Virus record (IMG/VR): IMGVR_UViG_3300006802_000579
Location: 1-23,739 of that record
Source of the DNA: a virus
Reading direction: 5' to 3' (one strand)
Length of the DNA stretch: 23,739 nt
The number at the start of each line of letters is the position of its first letter. Positions within the stretch are counted from its first letter, which is position 1. Positions 1 to 8,553 of this stretch are shown one piece after another. A program made the translations under genes and the position numbers. The notes beneath the pieces are model-generated. The model saw only the letters and a list, made by a program, of their open reading frames with translations, did not search any database and was not told the origin of the DNA.

Positions 1-1346
1 AAATCTGCAGCAGACATAATTAAATATCCTTCACTTTCATAAGTAGATGTTTCTTTATACACATCAGAACTTGCAACAGAAATAACAAACTTACCATTAC
101 CCTGTGTTATTCCCTTAACTAATCCATTACCACCTGTTTGTAAATCTCTAGCAAGACCTGCTGTAGGTAAGTAATATCTCCATAGATTTACTTCATTAGT
201 TCCTTCGTGTACTCCCATATAAACACTATCTCTTGAAACAAACATTGAATGTGGGCAAGTATCAATTCCATCTACTATCCATTCTTTTATTAATTGTCTA
301 TTAGCTAATACATATAAGTCATCAGCTACAACTAAATCAGCACGATAAAATCTTCCAACTGTTCTACTTTCTTCTTGCGTACCTAAAAATATAATTCCTT
401 CTGATGCAGCTATAGAATGTATTTGTTCAAATGGTATTTGTGTTTGTCCTTTAAGTTCTAATGTTCCTGCTACATCTTTAAGTGCATAAACATTTTGATT
501 TGTACTTGCAGCTAAAATAACTGCACCTGCATCTATAACAGATGTAATTTCGTGTGTAGGTTCTATTGTTAACAACGCATCTACTACAGCAAACTCTGAA
601 GCCCAACTGTCTGCGAATGGGTCGCCTTCCCATAAATATTCTGCACTACCATCATTAGCAGTTACAACTAATCTATCTTTTACAAACCAAACACCTGTAA
701 ATATGCCACCAGTAAAACCTGTATTATGTACTGACCAACCATGACCACCTGGTTCATAGTGTACAAATTGTTTATTAGTTGTTCCTGCAGTTCCAGTTGT
801 AACATAAATTGTATTTCCAAATGCTGCCATACCTGTAATAGCATAAAGTATTCCAGTAGATGTCATAGCTGTCCAGGTATCTCCATCATCTGTACTTTCA
901 TAAATAGTTGTATTGTCAGATACATAAATATTTCCATTGGTTGTTCTAACCATATAGTTATTATCAGAACTAAAACTTATGCTTTCTGCTGCAGTTGTGT
1001 ATAGCAAATGAATGTGATAAGAAGTTTCATCATCTCCATGAAATACATCTACACCTTTGCTATCCCAAAATCTTGTTGTATCTTTAGGTGTACCATTAGC
1101 TCTATGTGCAGTGTCTAAACCTTGTCCACCAGTAAAGTTATTTCTTGAATAGATACGCCCTAAGTTAGAAGTGAAATCTTCAGGGTTTTGTTTAACATTT
1201 ATTTGTCCTTCTTGTACATCAGATGATTGTATAGTCATCTCTCTACCTGGACCAATAGCTGCTCTGAAATACAAATTATCTAATCGTAAATCATATCCAT
1301 ATCTTTTTGGATTGCGAATGTTAGAAGTAGAAGCTATTCTAGGCAC
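1..1346 (-). CDS. Asp-box (BNR) beta-propeller tail protein, partial at left edge
   Basis: An open frame of about 448 codons runs without a stop from a GTG at 1346 to the left edge, so the C-terminus is missing. The start is inferred: the frame has a stop a few codons upstream, GTG is the first usual start codon, and it overlaps the end of the upstream connector gene by 8 nt. No clear SD is visible. The protein begins PRIASTSNIRNP. It has an N-terminal stretch with YSRNNFTGGQGLD and RFWDSKGVDVF, then repeated beta-strand-like segments. One segment, ESTDDGDTW, matches the S-x-D-x-G-x-T-W Asp-box of BNR/sialidase-type propellers. As the last gene of the capsid operon it is most likely a tail nozzle, spike or receptor-contact protein. 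The Asp-box is seen; the tail role is inferred from position. No catalytic sialidase residues were identified. Confidence 0.75.
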   Translation of the reverse strand, partial: MPRIASTSNIRNPKRYGYDLRLDNLYFRAAIGPGREMTIQSSDVQEGQINVKQNPEDFTSNLGRIYSRNNFTGGQGLDTAHRANGTPKDTTRFWDSKGVDVFHGDDETSYHIHLLYTTAAESISFSSDNNYMVRTTNGNIYVSDNTTIYESTDDGDTWTAMTSTGILYAITGMAAFGNTIYVTTGTAGTTNKQFVHYEPGGHGWSVHNTGFTGGIFTGVWFVKDRLVVTANDGSAEYLWEGDPFADSWASEFAVVDALLTIEPTHEITSVIDAGAVILAASTNQNVYALKDVAGTLELKGQTQIPFEQIHSIAASEGIIFLGTQEESRTVGRFYRADLVVADDLYVLANRQLIKEWIVDGIDTCPHSMFVSRDSVYMGVHEGTNEVNLWRYYLPTAGLARDLQTGGNGLVKGITQGNGKFVISVASSDVYKETSTYESEGYLIMSAAD

Positions 1347-2280
1347 TTGGATATACCACGCTGTTTAAACTGACAGGTTCAGGGTATCTAGCTCTTAAAT
1401 CTTTTCTTGCTTGATTAATTAATACTTGTTGATATTGCAACAAAGAGTTTCTTATATTAGATGATGAATTAACTGGATAGTTTGTAACTGCCATTTGTTG
1501 CGTAATATAGTCTGCTGTGTAGGTAGGAACATCTTTACCTGCAATCATTTGAGCAGCAACACCTGACATAATGATTGGTTCATATTCAGTTTCTAATCCT
1601 ATGTCTGACAATGTTGAGGCTTCATTGGTTACTTCACCGAATTTCTTTTTGAATGTACAGTGGACATTTACTCCATTACTAATACCGGAGAATTGTACAA
1701 CTTTTCCTGATGCAGTTACAGAAGTTGGTACATTAATAAGTTCCATAGCAACTCCTCTAAACTGTACTGTTGTCTCACTACCACTAGCAAGTGTTTGATA
1801 TTGTGAAACTGCAGCTAATGGTGCAACAATTCTATTATCATCTGCACCTTCTAATGCTACATATCCTGCAGCACTAGCTATTGTTTGAGTTTCTACTGCA
1901 TAAAGAGTAGGGTATAAATTTTCTATTTGGTCTTTTACAGCATTAAATACATTAATTCTTGCGAATGGTGGAGCTATCTTGATTAAATCTCCTAATGAAT
2001 GAGAAGCAGCAGTAGTTCCTCTTGCACCTCTTACTACTGTTATTTCATTTGTAACAGTATTAAGTTCTTTAGAGTACATAAGTTCTTGACCTATTTCTAT
2101 AATCGCACCTGCATCTAAAGCATCTTCTTCTTCAACAGAAAACAAATCACGATCATAAGGTATTGTTGTAGCTGAAGCATCTATTCCTGATGTTAGATAA
2201 GAGTAACTAACAATGTCTTCCATTGGTTCAAGATACTCTCTAAAGACCCTATCAACTAGGTTTCCTATAGTTGTACTCAT
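1339..2280 (-). CDS. Putative head-tail connector / adaptor structural protein
   Basis: A 313-aa protein without transmembrane segments. It starts with ATG (MSTTIGNLVDRVF) 9 nt after the stop of the decoration-type gene, behind a good SD (AAGGAAG). The N-terminal ~130 residues have the look of a phage connector: a helix (LVDRVFREYLEP), then short beta segments with IEIGQELMYSKEL and EITVVRGARGTTAASHS. A GARGTT-like loop is often seen in adaptor or tail-completion proteins. The rest is beta-rich and ends in a helix with YQQVLINQARKDLRARYPEP. The place after capsid and decoration genes and before a tail protein is the usual slot for a head-tail adaptor. I do not recognise a named family with certainty, and it could instead be a tail-tube or collar protein. 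Confidence 0.65.
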   Translation of the reverse strand: MSTTIGNLVDRVFREYLEPMEDIVSYSYLTSGIDASATTIPYDRDLFSVEEEDALDAGAIIEIGQELMYSKELNTVTNEITVVRGARGTTAASHSLGDLIKIAPPFARINVFNAVKDQIENLYPTLYAVETQTIASAAGYVALEGADDNRIVAPLAAVSQYQTLASGSETTVQFRGVAMELINVPTSVTASGKVVQFSGISNGVNVHCTFKKKFGEVTNEASTLSDIGLETEYEPIIMSGVAAQMIAGKDVPTYTADYITQQMAVTNYPVNSSSNIRNSLLQYQQVLINQARKDLRARYPEPVSLNSVVYPSA

Positions 2281-2289
2281 GTTACTTCC

Positions 2290-2643
2290 TTATGCTGAAT
2301 GAAATACTAATTCTATTTTTCTGTCTGCAACTTCTGCTGTACCGGATACTACTTTAATAGCACCAATTCCGGCCCAACCTGAAGGGTCTACTCTGACATG
2401 ACTATTAGCAGTTACTGTATAAGTTACATCTGTACCATCAGTTTCTTTTAATGCTTTAAAAGTTCCTCCGGTATTTGTAGATGCTACTTGAAAAGTAACA
2501 GCAGTTCCTGTCATAGTAGCCGGAAATATAATTCCTGATAACAATAAACCATCTGTATCTACTGCAGTGGATACTGTAGTATTCTCAGAAATATCTATTG
2601 TTACACCTTTTGTTTTATATATATTACTACCTGCTACTGGCAT
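2290..2643 (-). CDS. Small beta-rich virion protein, probable capsid decoration protein or head fibre
   Basis: A 117-aa protein made almost entirely of predicted beta strands, rich in Thr, Val, Ser and Gly. Features are GIIFPATMTGTAVTFQVAS, then GGTFKALKETDGTDVTYTV, and a conserved-looking end with IKVVSGTAEVADRKI. Short proteins of this pattern, placed directly after the capsid gene, recur in marine and other tailed phages as structural (decoration or fibre-base) proteins; I infer the role from that and from position. The SD is TTTAGGAGAATAA just before ATG, the same 13-mer that precedes the capsid gene. A terminator-like hairpin lies between the capsid gene and this one, so its level is probably lower than that of the capsid protein. 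Confidence 0.6.
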   Translation of the reverse strand: MPVAGSNIYKTKGVTIDISENTTVSTAVDTDGLLLSGIIFPATMTGTAVTFQVASTNTGGTFKALKETDGTDVTYTVTANSHVRVDPSGWAGIGAIKVVSGTAEVADRKIELVFHSA

Positions 2644-2674
2644 TTATTCTCCTAAATCTTATTTTATATTCTAA

Positions 2675-2707
2675 CAGAAGAAAAGGGTGGAGGTGGAGTT
2701 CCACCCT
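2675..2707 (-). terminator. Intrinsic terminator between capsid gene and decoration gene
   Basis: On the minus strand the sequence reads AGGGTGG, a 10-nt loop, CCACCCT, then TTTTCTTCTG: a 7-bp GC-rich stem followed by a U-rich tract. It lies 20 nt past the capsid stop codon. As no clear new promoter is seen before the next gene, it probably works as a partial terminator that sets capsid protein above the downstream tail proteins. Confidence 0.75.
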
Positions 2708-2726
2708 AATCTTCAAATATTTATCT

Positions 2727-3737
2727 TTAGCTTACGCCATTGATAACTGCGTGATATTCAGCAGGTCCTTTATCAAGACCAATTTCCATATAAACACGCT
2801 TTGATATTGCGGCTGCATCATCATTATCTGTATCTTCTACGAAGACACCACCTTTTCCTGGGATGTTTAAGAAACAAACATCTAGGTATGCAAGGTCCAA
2901 AACGAATGCTTGGTCAGCAGGAACAAATTCGTTCACTACTAATCCAATATTTCCAAATGGAGTAATGATGCTGTCAATGTTAATACCTGCAATGTTTCTA
3001 TCTCTAGGCAATACTGCCATTTGATTAGAACCACTCTTAACAAGGTTTTGGTTCAAGTCTAATACTGAACCTGGTCTTGCGAAAAGTACAGGGTTATTCA
3101 TTGGAGCACCTGCATCATACATTAACTTTAATGTTTCAGCTACTGCATTAAAGTCAAGACCTTGTGCAGAACCTAATCCATCACCAGTTGTATCATGTGC
3201 GTATGCTGATGAACCATTTCCGGAAGCTACCCATTGTGCGATACCACGCATTTCTCTTGGGTTTCCATCTGTTCCATCATTGAAAGTAGCATTAAAGAAT
3301 TCATACTCAACTTCTCTTGCGATTTTGCTAAGTAGTTCTTCTAATTGAAATGCCATTTCATCTTGTACTGGGTTAGAACCTTCAAAAGCTGCTGTTCCAC
3401 TTTCCATAGCTTGTGAGTTCAAATATCCTGTAGATGCCAAAGCGGAGTAGGTGAGTTTAACACCTTGGTTCCAAATTTGGACACAGTCTATTGCAGAACT
3501 TCTGCTTCTACCAAAATAAGCAGGTGAACCACCTTCAGCTACAGTTGTGTAACTTGAAACTGCAGGTGTATCTACTTTTTGGGTTTGGAAAACTGGAGAG
3601 TTAAGAAGTTTACCACCTGTTAAACCACCAACCATTGATAGTAAAGGTGTTCTTCTTGCACCAACTTTGAATAGTTCGCCAGTGAAATTGTTAATCTCAG
3701 ATACTGAGATTGGGTCCGGGGAAGCTATTGCTGCCAT
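2727..3737 (-). CDS. Major capsid protein (HK97-fold, SU10-like)
   Basis: A 336-aa protein, the usual length for an HK97-fold capsid protein without a large processed delta domain. It begins MAAIASPDPISVSEINN, followed by FTGELFKVGARRTPLLSMVGG. This N-terminal pattern of a 'gelf...tPlls' arm then a glycine-rich stretch resembles SU10-type capsid proteins (inference from memory, not a search). Later parts include an E-rich spine helix (QDEMAFQLEELLSKIAREVEYEFFN) and an A-domain with DLAYLDVCFLNIPGKGGVF. It directly follows a scaffold gene, which strongly supports the call. The SD is TTTAGGAGAATAA, 6 nt from ATG. The 46-nt spacer upstream folds into two competing hairpins (separate entry). A terminator follows. 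Confidence 0.88.
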   Translation of the reverse strand: MAAIASPDPISVSEINNFTGELFKVGARRTPLLSMVGGLTGGKLLNSPVFQTQKVDTPAVSSYTTVAEGGSPAYFGRSRSSAIDCVQIWNQGVKLTYSALASTGYLNSQAMESGTAAFEGSNPVQDEMAFQLEELLSKIAREVEYEFFNATFNDGTDGNPREMRGIAQWVASGNGSSAYAHDTTGDGLGSAQGLDFNAVAETLKLMYDAGAPMNNPVLFARPGSVLDLNQNLVKSGSNQMAVLPRDRNIAGINIDSIITPFGNIGLVVNEFVPADQAFVLDLAYLDVCFLNIPGKGGVFVEDTDNDDAAAISKRVYMEIGLDKGPAEYHAVINGVS

Positions 3738-3781
3738 TTTATTCTCCTAAATTTTTGTTTAGGAGGCTTATTCTCCTAAAC
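3738..3781 (-). promoter_or_regulatory. Two-state hairpin leader with decoy SD before the capsid gene
   Basis: Read on the minus strand the spacer holds, in order: GTTTAGGAG, a 7-nt loop, CTCCTAAAC, AAAAA, TTTAGGAG, AATAAA, then the capsid ATG. The middle segment is complementary to both flanking segments. With the first copy it makes a perfect 9-bp hairpin that leaves the capsid SD free. With the second copy it makes a perfect 8-bp hairpin (6-nt loop) that buries the SD. TTTAGGAGAATAA occurs twice here, so the first copy looks like a decoy SD. The pairings are seen; a switching role is inferred. Confidence 0.6.
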
Positions 3782-3782
3782 G

Positions 3783-4235
3783 CTACTTTTTTTGTTGCTC
3801 ATTGAGAGCTTTTAATTTTGTAGCAATACTATCTCTGACCCGACCAGTTTGTTGAGCTTGTGCTATTTGGTCTCTTACACTTGTATTAGCAGTAACAGCT
3901 TGTGCTTGACTTGCAAGATTATCTAATCTTTCTTGTCCTGCGTTAACTGTCTCACGAAAACTGTCTTGCTGCCCAAATACCTCATCTCCGAATTCTTCTA
4001 CAACATAAGCCTTTAGAGCTTCTGCGTTAAGTTCTCCTTCGTAACTTAGGTCGGTTGCTTTACCAATTCCCTTTGTTCTGTCTAAACCTATTTGTTTAAA
4101 CAAGTCATCTCGTTCTTTAGTTTGATACTGTATCAGTTCTTCTCTAAGAGATTTATTCTCTTCTCGAATAGCTTTCCAGTTCTTATCTTCACTCGATGAT
4201 TGAACATCAGTTTCGTTAGTTATTTCTTCAGACAT
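3783..4235 (-). CDS. Capsid scaffolding protein
   Basis: A 150-aa, highly charged, helix-rich protein. I place the start at 4235 (MSEEITNETD) because AGGAG lies at normal distance; the longer frame from 4292 has no SD and would run into the leader. Domains: acidic N-terminus; coiled coil about residues 20-45 (IREENKSLREELIQYQ); then IGLDRTKGIGKATDL-YEGELNAEALKAYVVEEFGDE, a pattern typical of phage scaffolds ('lG.d...G.gka....G......l..f..e.'); then a Gln/Ala-rich helix and a Lys-rich end (LNEQQKK) suited to binding the capsid protein. It stands just upstream of the capsid gene, the classic position. It would act inside the procapsid and leave before or during DNA entry. Confidence 0.85.
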   Translation of the reverse strand: MSEEITNETDVQSSSEDKNWKAIREENKSLREELIQYQTKERDDLFKQIGLDRTKGIGKATDLSYEGELNAEALKAYVVEEFGDEVFGQQDSFRETVNAGQERLDNLASQAQAVTANTSVRDQIAQAQQTGRVRDSIATKLKALNEQQKK

Positions 4236-4401
4236 GTATTGTCTCCTATTCCTATAAATAATATTTTTACAAGTGCCATTTATGTCATGCACTGGGACTA
4301 CTACATATTATTTATTTGTCATGTCTTGTATGTAGGCATCAAGACAGTTCTCGTATCCTAGGTCTAGTTTTACCACCCGGCCTTAGTAGAGTGTCAAATT
4401 T
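4236..4401 (-). promoter_or_regulatory. Long 5' leader of the capsid operon
   Basis: About 160 nt between the promoter below and the scaffold start hold no credible gene. The minus-strand transcript can form AGTGCAT...ATGGCACT (7 bp with a one-base bulge, plus-strand 4270-4291) and CTACATA...TATGTAG (7 bp, 21-nt loop). The scaffold SD (AGGAG) lies just after. These may stabilise the abundant mRNA. No known riboswitch was recognised. Confidence 0.4.
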
Positions 4402-4428
4402 ATTATATCATAGTTTAATTAAATGCAA
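4402..4428 (-). promoter_or_regulatory. Extended -10 promoter for the capsid operon
   Basis: The minus strand reads TTGCAT, 15 nt, TATAAT, with TGA directly before the -10 (TGaTATAAT, an extended -10). Expected start is near 4395, giving a 160-nt leader to the scaffold gene. The core TATGATATAAT matches three other candidate promoters in this window. A 17-bp near-palindrome (4426-4442) sits on its upstream edge. It would let scaffold and capsid be made independently of the long packaging operon. Confidence 0.7.
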
Positions 4429-4442
4429 GCTGTTTAAACAAG
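4426..4442. repeat. CAAGCTGTTTAAACAAG motif, possible operator
   Basis: This 17-mer contains the perfect 10-bp palindrome TGTTTAAACA and touches the -35 of the capsid promoter. An identical 17-mer lies inverted at 12518-12534 inside the 2091-aa gene. Position fits a regulator site, but several other copies of the palindrome are inside genes where the encoded Phe-Lys-Gln in an AT-rich genome can explain them. Confidence 0.35.
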
Positions 4443-4445
4443 TAG

Positions 4446-5648
4446 TTAAGCCTCAACTAATCCGGTGACTTCTCCTGTTTGTGCTGTAGCTGCACCTGCA
4501 ATTATTGCAGATTGTGATGCCGCTCTAGCTTCTGTGCTTTTAATTAAACTTAATTGTTCAGGACTTAGACCTGCTAATCCTGTTGCTATTTCTTCTTGTG
4601 TTAGTTGTTGACCTGCTGCAGCTGCAACTCTAGTCAATCCTGATAATTGTTCTGTCTCTCTAAATAAAGTTCTAGCTTGTTCTTGTTTTATTCCTGCAGA
4701 TATAAACTCTTGTACTGCAGATTTACCTAATTTAATATCTGCTACTTCTGCTTCAGCTAATATTTGTGATACAAGTATTTGATTTTCTAATACTGATGTT
4801 GCTATCTCAGGTGATATAAACATAGCAAATAGTGCCTCTTCTGTTAAATCCATACCATACTGTTCACGATATACATTTAACACAATGTCTCTATTGTTTA
4901 TTAATTGTTCATATCCAAATTGCAATCTACCTTTAAACTCTTGAATATCTACATCTCCCGCAATAGCATCTATAATTTCATTTTCAAAAATATTAGGATT
5001 AAGATTGTAATTTCTAAGTTCATCTTTCATTGCATCTTTAACTTCTAGGTATTGTATTTCTGTCATTCTTAATGAACCATCTTCTCTTTTAATACCAGTA
5101 AATGTTTTAGCATAATCTTCTGATGCTCTACCTTGTGCAATAGCTATATCAATACTTCCAGTATCTACCCAACTATTTAAAATAATGTTCAATATATTTC
5201 CAGGGTAATAAGGGAATAATGCTTTAGCATCATCAAATGTAGGTGTATAAGTTTGTGTTTGAGTTTCAAATGCTGCAACTGTTGGCTGACCTGGAGGTGG
5301 GTAATTGTTTTGTTGACCATTTAGTTGTGCTAATAATTCTTCTATTCTTTTTCGAGCTGCTTCTTCTGCATCTTTTAATGCTTGTTCTGCTGCAGATAAT
5401 GTATCTCCTTCATCTCCTGCAGGAGGTTCTACTGGTGCATTATTAGTAATTGGTGCTACATCACTACCATAAACTAATCCAGTTGTATTTGCTATGCCAC
5501 CAAACTTTTCAGATTGTGCTTGTGCTTCTGCAATAGATACTGAACCTTGTATCTTAGCGTTAGCAGCAGCTCTAGTTTGAGGTCCAATAATTCCATCAGG
5601 TGTTACACCTAGTTCTTTTTGTAATGCAATAATCTCTGCTTTAGTCAT
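4446..5648 (-). CDS. Virion-internal type protein with N-terminal peptidoglycan-binding-like domain
   Basis: A 400-aa protein. Residues 1-33 (ALQKELGVTPDGIIGPQT) match the core of a PG_binding_1 repeat, 'LQ..LGv..DGi.Gp.T..A'. Then comes a helical Ala/Gln/Glu-rich stretch (about 95-120, EQALKDAEEAARKRIEELL), a Pro-rich linker (NYPPPGQPTV), and a long helical region of 250 residues with no recognised motif. The C-terminus is Ala/Thr-rich. ATG overlaps the stop of the upstream 391-aa gene as TAATG. It is the last gene before the capsid promoter. No catalytic cell-wall hydrolase residues are seen, so a structural or ejection role that may touch peptidoglycan during entry is inferred. A terminal lysis enzyme is less likely. 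Confidence 0.6.
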   Translation of the reverse strand: MTKAEIIALQKELGVTPDGIIGPQTRAAANAKIQGSVSIAEAQAQSEKFGGIANTTGLVYGSDVAPITNNAPVEPPAGDEGDTLSAAEQALKDAEEAARKRIEELLAQLNGQQNNYPPPGQPTVAAFETQTQTYTPTFDDAKALFPYYPGNILNIILNSWVDTGSIDIAIAQGRASEDYAKTFTGIKREDGSLRMTEIQYLEVKDAMKDELRNYNLNPNIFENEIIDAIAGDVDIQEFKGRLQFGYEQLINNRDIVLNVYREQYGMDLTEEALFAMFISPEIATSVLENQILVSQILAEAEVADIKLGKSAVQEFISAGIKQEQARTLFRETEQLSGLTRVAAAAGQQLTQEEIATGLAGLSPEQLSLIKSTEARAASQSAIIAGAATAQTGEVTGLVEA

Positions 5649-6823
5649 TATCCAAATACTCCTGAATATGATTGTGGTATCTTTCTAGCTAAATCATCTA
5701 AGAAAGCGTTCTTTATACCTGGGCTATTAATAAATGTTTGTCTTACTAACTTATCAAACTCTTGAAAACTACCATTAGATTTAGATATTAATTCATTAAC
5801 TTGTTCTTGTTGGTCAGCAGTTAATGACACAACTTGTCCACCAGTAGTTCCATTGATAAGTCTTGATGCTCTATTTGTATATTGTGGGTTCCAAGTACTG
5901 TATGATGAACCTGCAAATGAAGGATACAATACATCATGTATTCTTTGTAATTCTTGTTCTACTCCTGCTTGGTTACCTGCTTTAACTTGTGCTGCAAGTT
6001 TTACAAATTCACCACTTTGTTTGTAACTTTCTAAAGCAGTTGCACCTAGTTTATTTGTTATTAAGTTAGCTGTTGTAGATTGTCCTGCATTAACACCAGT
6101 AAATTTTCCTACAAATGTTTTAAGACTGTCAGGTAACAAATCTTCACCACCTAATAAATCTAAATATGTGCTGTCATCAATAAAATCTATATACATATCT
6201 ACTTCTTCAATAGATTTAAAAGTTCCTGTAGTTAAACCATAAGCTAATACTTTAGCTAAATCATTAACAGGTCCTTTCATATCTCTAGCTAACATAGCTT
6301 CTCTGATGTTAATAATGTTTGTTTTGATTTCTTCTTCTACTGCATTAGGGTCAGCATAATATCTAACCATATAATTTCTCTGTTCTTCTGAAGTATTTAA
6401 ATACCATTCAGTGTTTGATAAATCATCAGTAGATATTGGTACACCAGTAAGCGTTGCAGCTAAGAATGCAGCTTGTACATCGTTATCTAGTAACCATTGC
6501 ATACCATTCTCTTCTGCTCTTTTAGCTAATAAGTTTTCTTGAACATCCATAATGCTTCTGTAATCTTGTTGTTCAGCACCTGTTTGTATCTCTGATACTA
6601 ATAAATCTTCATGTCCTCTAAATACATAACCGAATGTAGCAGCAAATTTTTGTTCATCCATTGATGTAATTGCTGCACCTGGTTGTATGAATGACTTACT
6701 ATCTACTTTTGCAAGTATAGGAAAGTCTCCTAACTCTTCATCTGTATCAAAAAAGACAGCATAAATAACCCCATTTATTTCAATGAGCATCTCAGGTTGG
6801 AATATAAATTGATTAGTTAACAT
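5648..6823 (-). CDS. Uncharacterised 391-aa protein of the large-protein block
   Basis: I do not recognise this protein. It begins with a beta-rich section (MLIEINGVIYAVFFDTDEEL) and continues as mostly helical sequence with EEEIKTNIINIREAMLARD, then a Gln-rich segment with TADQQEQVNELI and a C-terminus LDDLARKIPQSYSGVFG. No membrane segment, signal peptide or cysteine pair is visible. It starts at a TAATG overlap with the 576-aa gene and ends at a TAATG overlap with the 400-aa gene, so the three are probably made in fixed ratio. By company it is a candidate internal virion or ejection protein; that is inference from position alone. Confidence 0.55.
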   Translation of the reverse strand: MLTNQFIFQPEMLIEINGVIYAVFFDTDEELGDFPILAKVDSKSFIQPGAAITSMDEQKFAATFGYVFRGHEDLLVSEIQTGAEQQDYRSIMDVQENLLAKRAEENGMQWLLDNDVQAAFLAATLTGVPISTDDLSNTEWYLNTSEEQRNYMVRYYADPNAVEEEIKTNIINIREAMLARDMKGPVNDLAKVLAYGLTTGTFKSIEEVDMYIDFIDDSTYLDLLGGEDLLPDSLKTFVGKFTGVNAGQSTTANLITNKLGATALESYKQSGEFVKLAAQVKAGNQAGVEQELQRIHDVLYPSFAGSSYSTWNPQYTNRASRLINGTTGGQVVSLTADQQEQVNELISKSNGSFQEFDKLVRQTFINSPGIKNAFLDDLARKIPQSYSGVFG

Positions 6824-8553
6824 TATCTATTAAAAGAAAATAGCATTGCTTCATTCTTATCCTCTGTAGCTAAGTCTTCATTTAAACTATCTAGTATTAT
6901 ATCATACACTGGTTTAGATATTTTGTAAGCTATTGAATACTTATCTGATACTTCACCAAAGTTATCCCAAAAACTTTCATCAGTTGTTTGTGCTTTATAT
7001 GCTGCTTGTCCTACATCAGATAACAATAAAGCAGTTTCATATATTCCATAAGCTATTGCTGCAGGTGCAGCTACAGTACTTAAACCTATAGCAGGTAATA
7101 CTTTAGGTAGTACAAACTTAGTTATCACCTGGTCTCCTACATCTGCTTTCTCTAATACACTAAGTATTTTTTTAAACACTCCAGGGTTGTTACCTATAAT
7201 CTTCTTAGCTTTATTTAGATTATCTACACCATCTGACTTAATTATTGCATCTTCTAAATCATCTACTACATTTGTAGGTGTGTCTATAGAATTTCCTTTT
7301 AATATATCTTCTTCTGTTGTTTTAGATAGTCTATTTAAGAATTCACTATCAGGTGTTTCTTCTAAATCATATCCGGCTATTTTTAAATCTTCGTTTATAA
7401 ATGTATATAAATCTTTTCCTTCTGCAATTGTTGATGCAAAGTTTGGGTCAGTAGTATATTTGACTGAATATTCTTTACCCATAATATTTTGATATTCATT
7501 GAAATAATCAGAACTAACTTGATATGGAATATCAGCCATCACTCCTTCAAATGGTCTTAATGTAACTAAGAACTGTGCAGGATTTTTACTGTTCCATAAT
7601 AAATTATTTAAGTTTTTCTGTATTTCTTGTCCTACATCTCCTGCAATAGATAGTGCTACATCTAAGTGATTACTCATTTCCCATCCATCTAAGAATGCAT
7701 GATTAGCTCCACTGAATTCTGTATAACCAGTTTGTAATCTACCTAGCTGTTCGTAATAATATTTAATCATATTTTTTATACCAACTGTTTTTAAATTTTC
7801 AGGATTATTAATACCGGCTACTATATCTGATGCTTCATCTCCTATATATAAATAGTTGTAAAAAACATCATATAAATTGTCTATACTTTCAGCATCTAAA
7901 TTATCCACTTGATTATATATTTCTGTAAGTTGAGTTGTAAAAGGTCTCATAATTTCAGTAGATGGCCAAGCAGTATAAAGTTGTGCTATTTCGTGATATT
8001 GAATATCATCTAATACTCTTATTTGAATTTCTAATGCATCAGGAACATCACTAACTTTTATATTAGAACCCATTAGTTGCTCTGACATATCAACAATTAT
8101 GTTATCAATATTATTAACATCTATTTCAAAATCATAATTATCATTTAAATAATTTGCTATATCTTCCAATGCTTGTGCTGTATCTTCATAACCAGTCCAC
8201 ATCAATTCAGGTTCTGTTAAATTGTCAAATTGGTTAGTCTCTTTAAATATATCGTAATTAGTTTTGACATAATCTATTACAGTTTCAAGTTTTAATTTAT
8301 TAAAGTTTTCTTCTACTGGTATGAAACTTTCAAACAATGCACTTGTATGTGTTGTGTAAAGACTACCTTCATTTCCTTGTATTATTGTTTGTAGTAAATG
8401 TTCTCTAAATTCTGTTGCATTAGTTATATAATTTTTACCCCAAGGTATTGAAGAATTAATATATAAATTATCACCTAAAGAAAATAATTCATCGTATATA
8501 GTTTTTATACCATCTTCAATTAGGCCAATTTCTCTTTTACCGAGTTCAGCCAT
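6823..8553 (-). CDS. Uncharacterised 576-aa protein with C-terminal hydrophobic segment
   Basis: A 576-aa, acidic, Asn/Asp/Tyr-rich protein of no recognised family. Most of it looks helical, with many short segments such as YDVFYNYLYIG and DNIIVDMSEQL. Around residues 480-515 there is a strongly hydrophobic Ala/Leu-rich stretch (KVLPAIGLSTVAAPAAIAYG, then IYETALLLSDVG), long enough to enter a membrane. The last 20 residues are acidic. A soluble body with one late hydrophobic part is what one would expect of an ejection protein that inserts into the host envelope, but this is inference. ATG overlaps the stop of a 26-aa gene as TAATG; its own stop overlaps the next ATG in the same way. Confidence 0.55.
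   Translation of the reverse strand: MAELGKREIGLIEDGIKTIYDELFSLGDNLYINSSIPWGKNYITNATEFREHLLQTIIQGNEGSLYTTHTSALFESFIPVEENFNKLKLETVIDYVKTNYDIFKETNQFDNLTEPELMWTGYEDTAQALEDIANYLNDNYDFEIDVNNIDNIIVDMSEQLMGSNIKVSDVPDALEIQIRVLDDIQYHEIAQLYTAWPSTEIMRPFTTQLTEIYNQVDNLDAESIDNLYDVFYNYLYIGDEASDIVAGINNPENLKTVGIKNMIKYYYEQLGRLQTGYTEFSGANHAFLDGWEMSNHLDVALSIAGDVGQEIQKNLNNLLWNSKNPAQFLVTLRPFEGVMADIPYQVSSDYFNEYQNIMGKEYSVKYTTDPNFASTIAEGKDLYTFINEDLKIAGYDLEETPDSEFLNRLSKTTEEDILKGNSIDTPTNVVDDLEDAIIKSDGVDNLNKAKKIIGNNPGVFKKILSVLEKADVGDQVITKFVLPKVLPAIGLSTVAAPAAIAYGIYETALLLSDVGQAAYKAQTTDESFWDNFGEVSDKYSIAYKISKPVYDIILDSLNEDLATEDKNEAMLFSFNR

Noticed and set aside
4236-4292. Longer start for the scaffold gene (frame open from 4292)
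   Set aside because: The ATG at 4235 has a well-placed AGGAG; the upstream start has none and lies in the leader.
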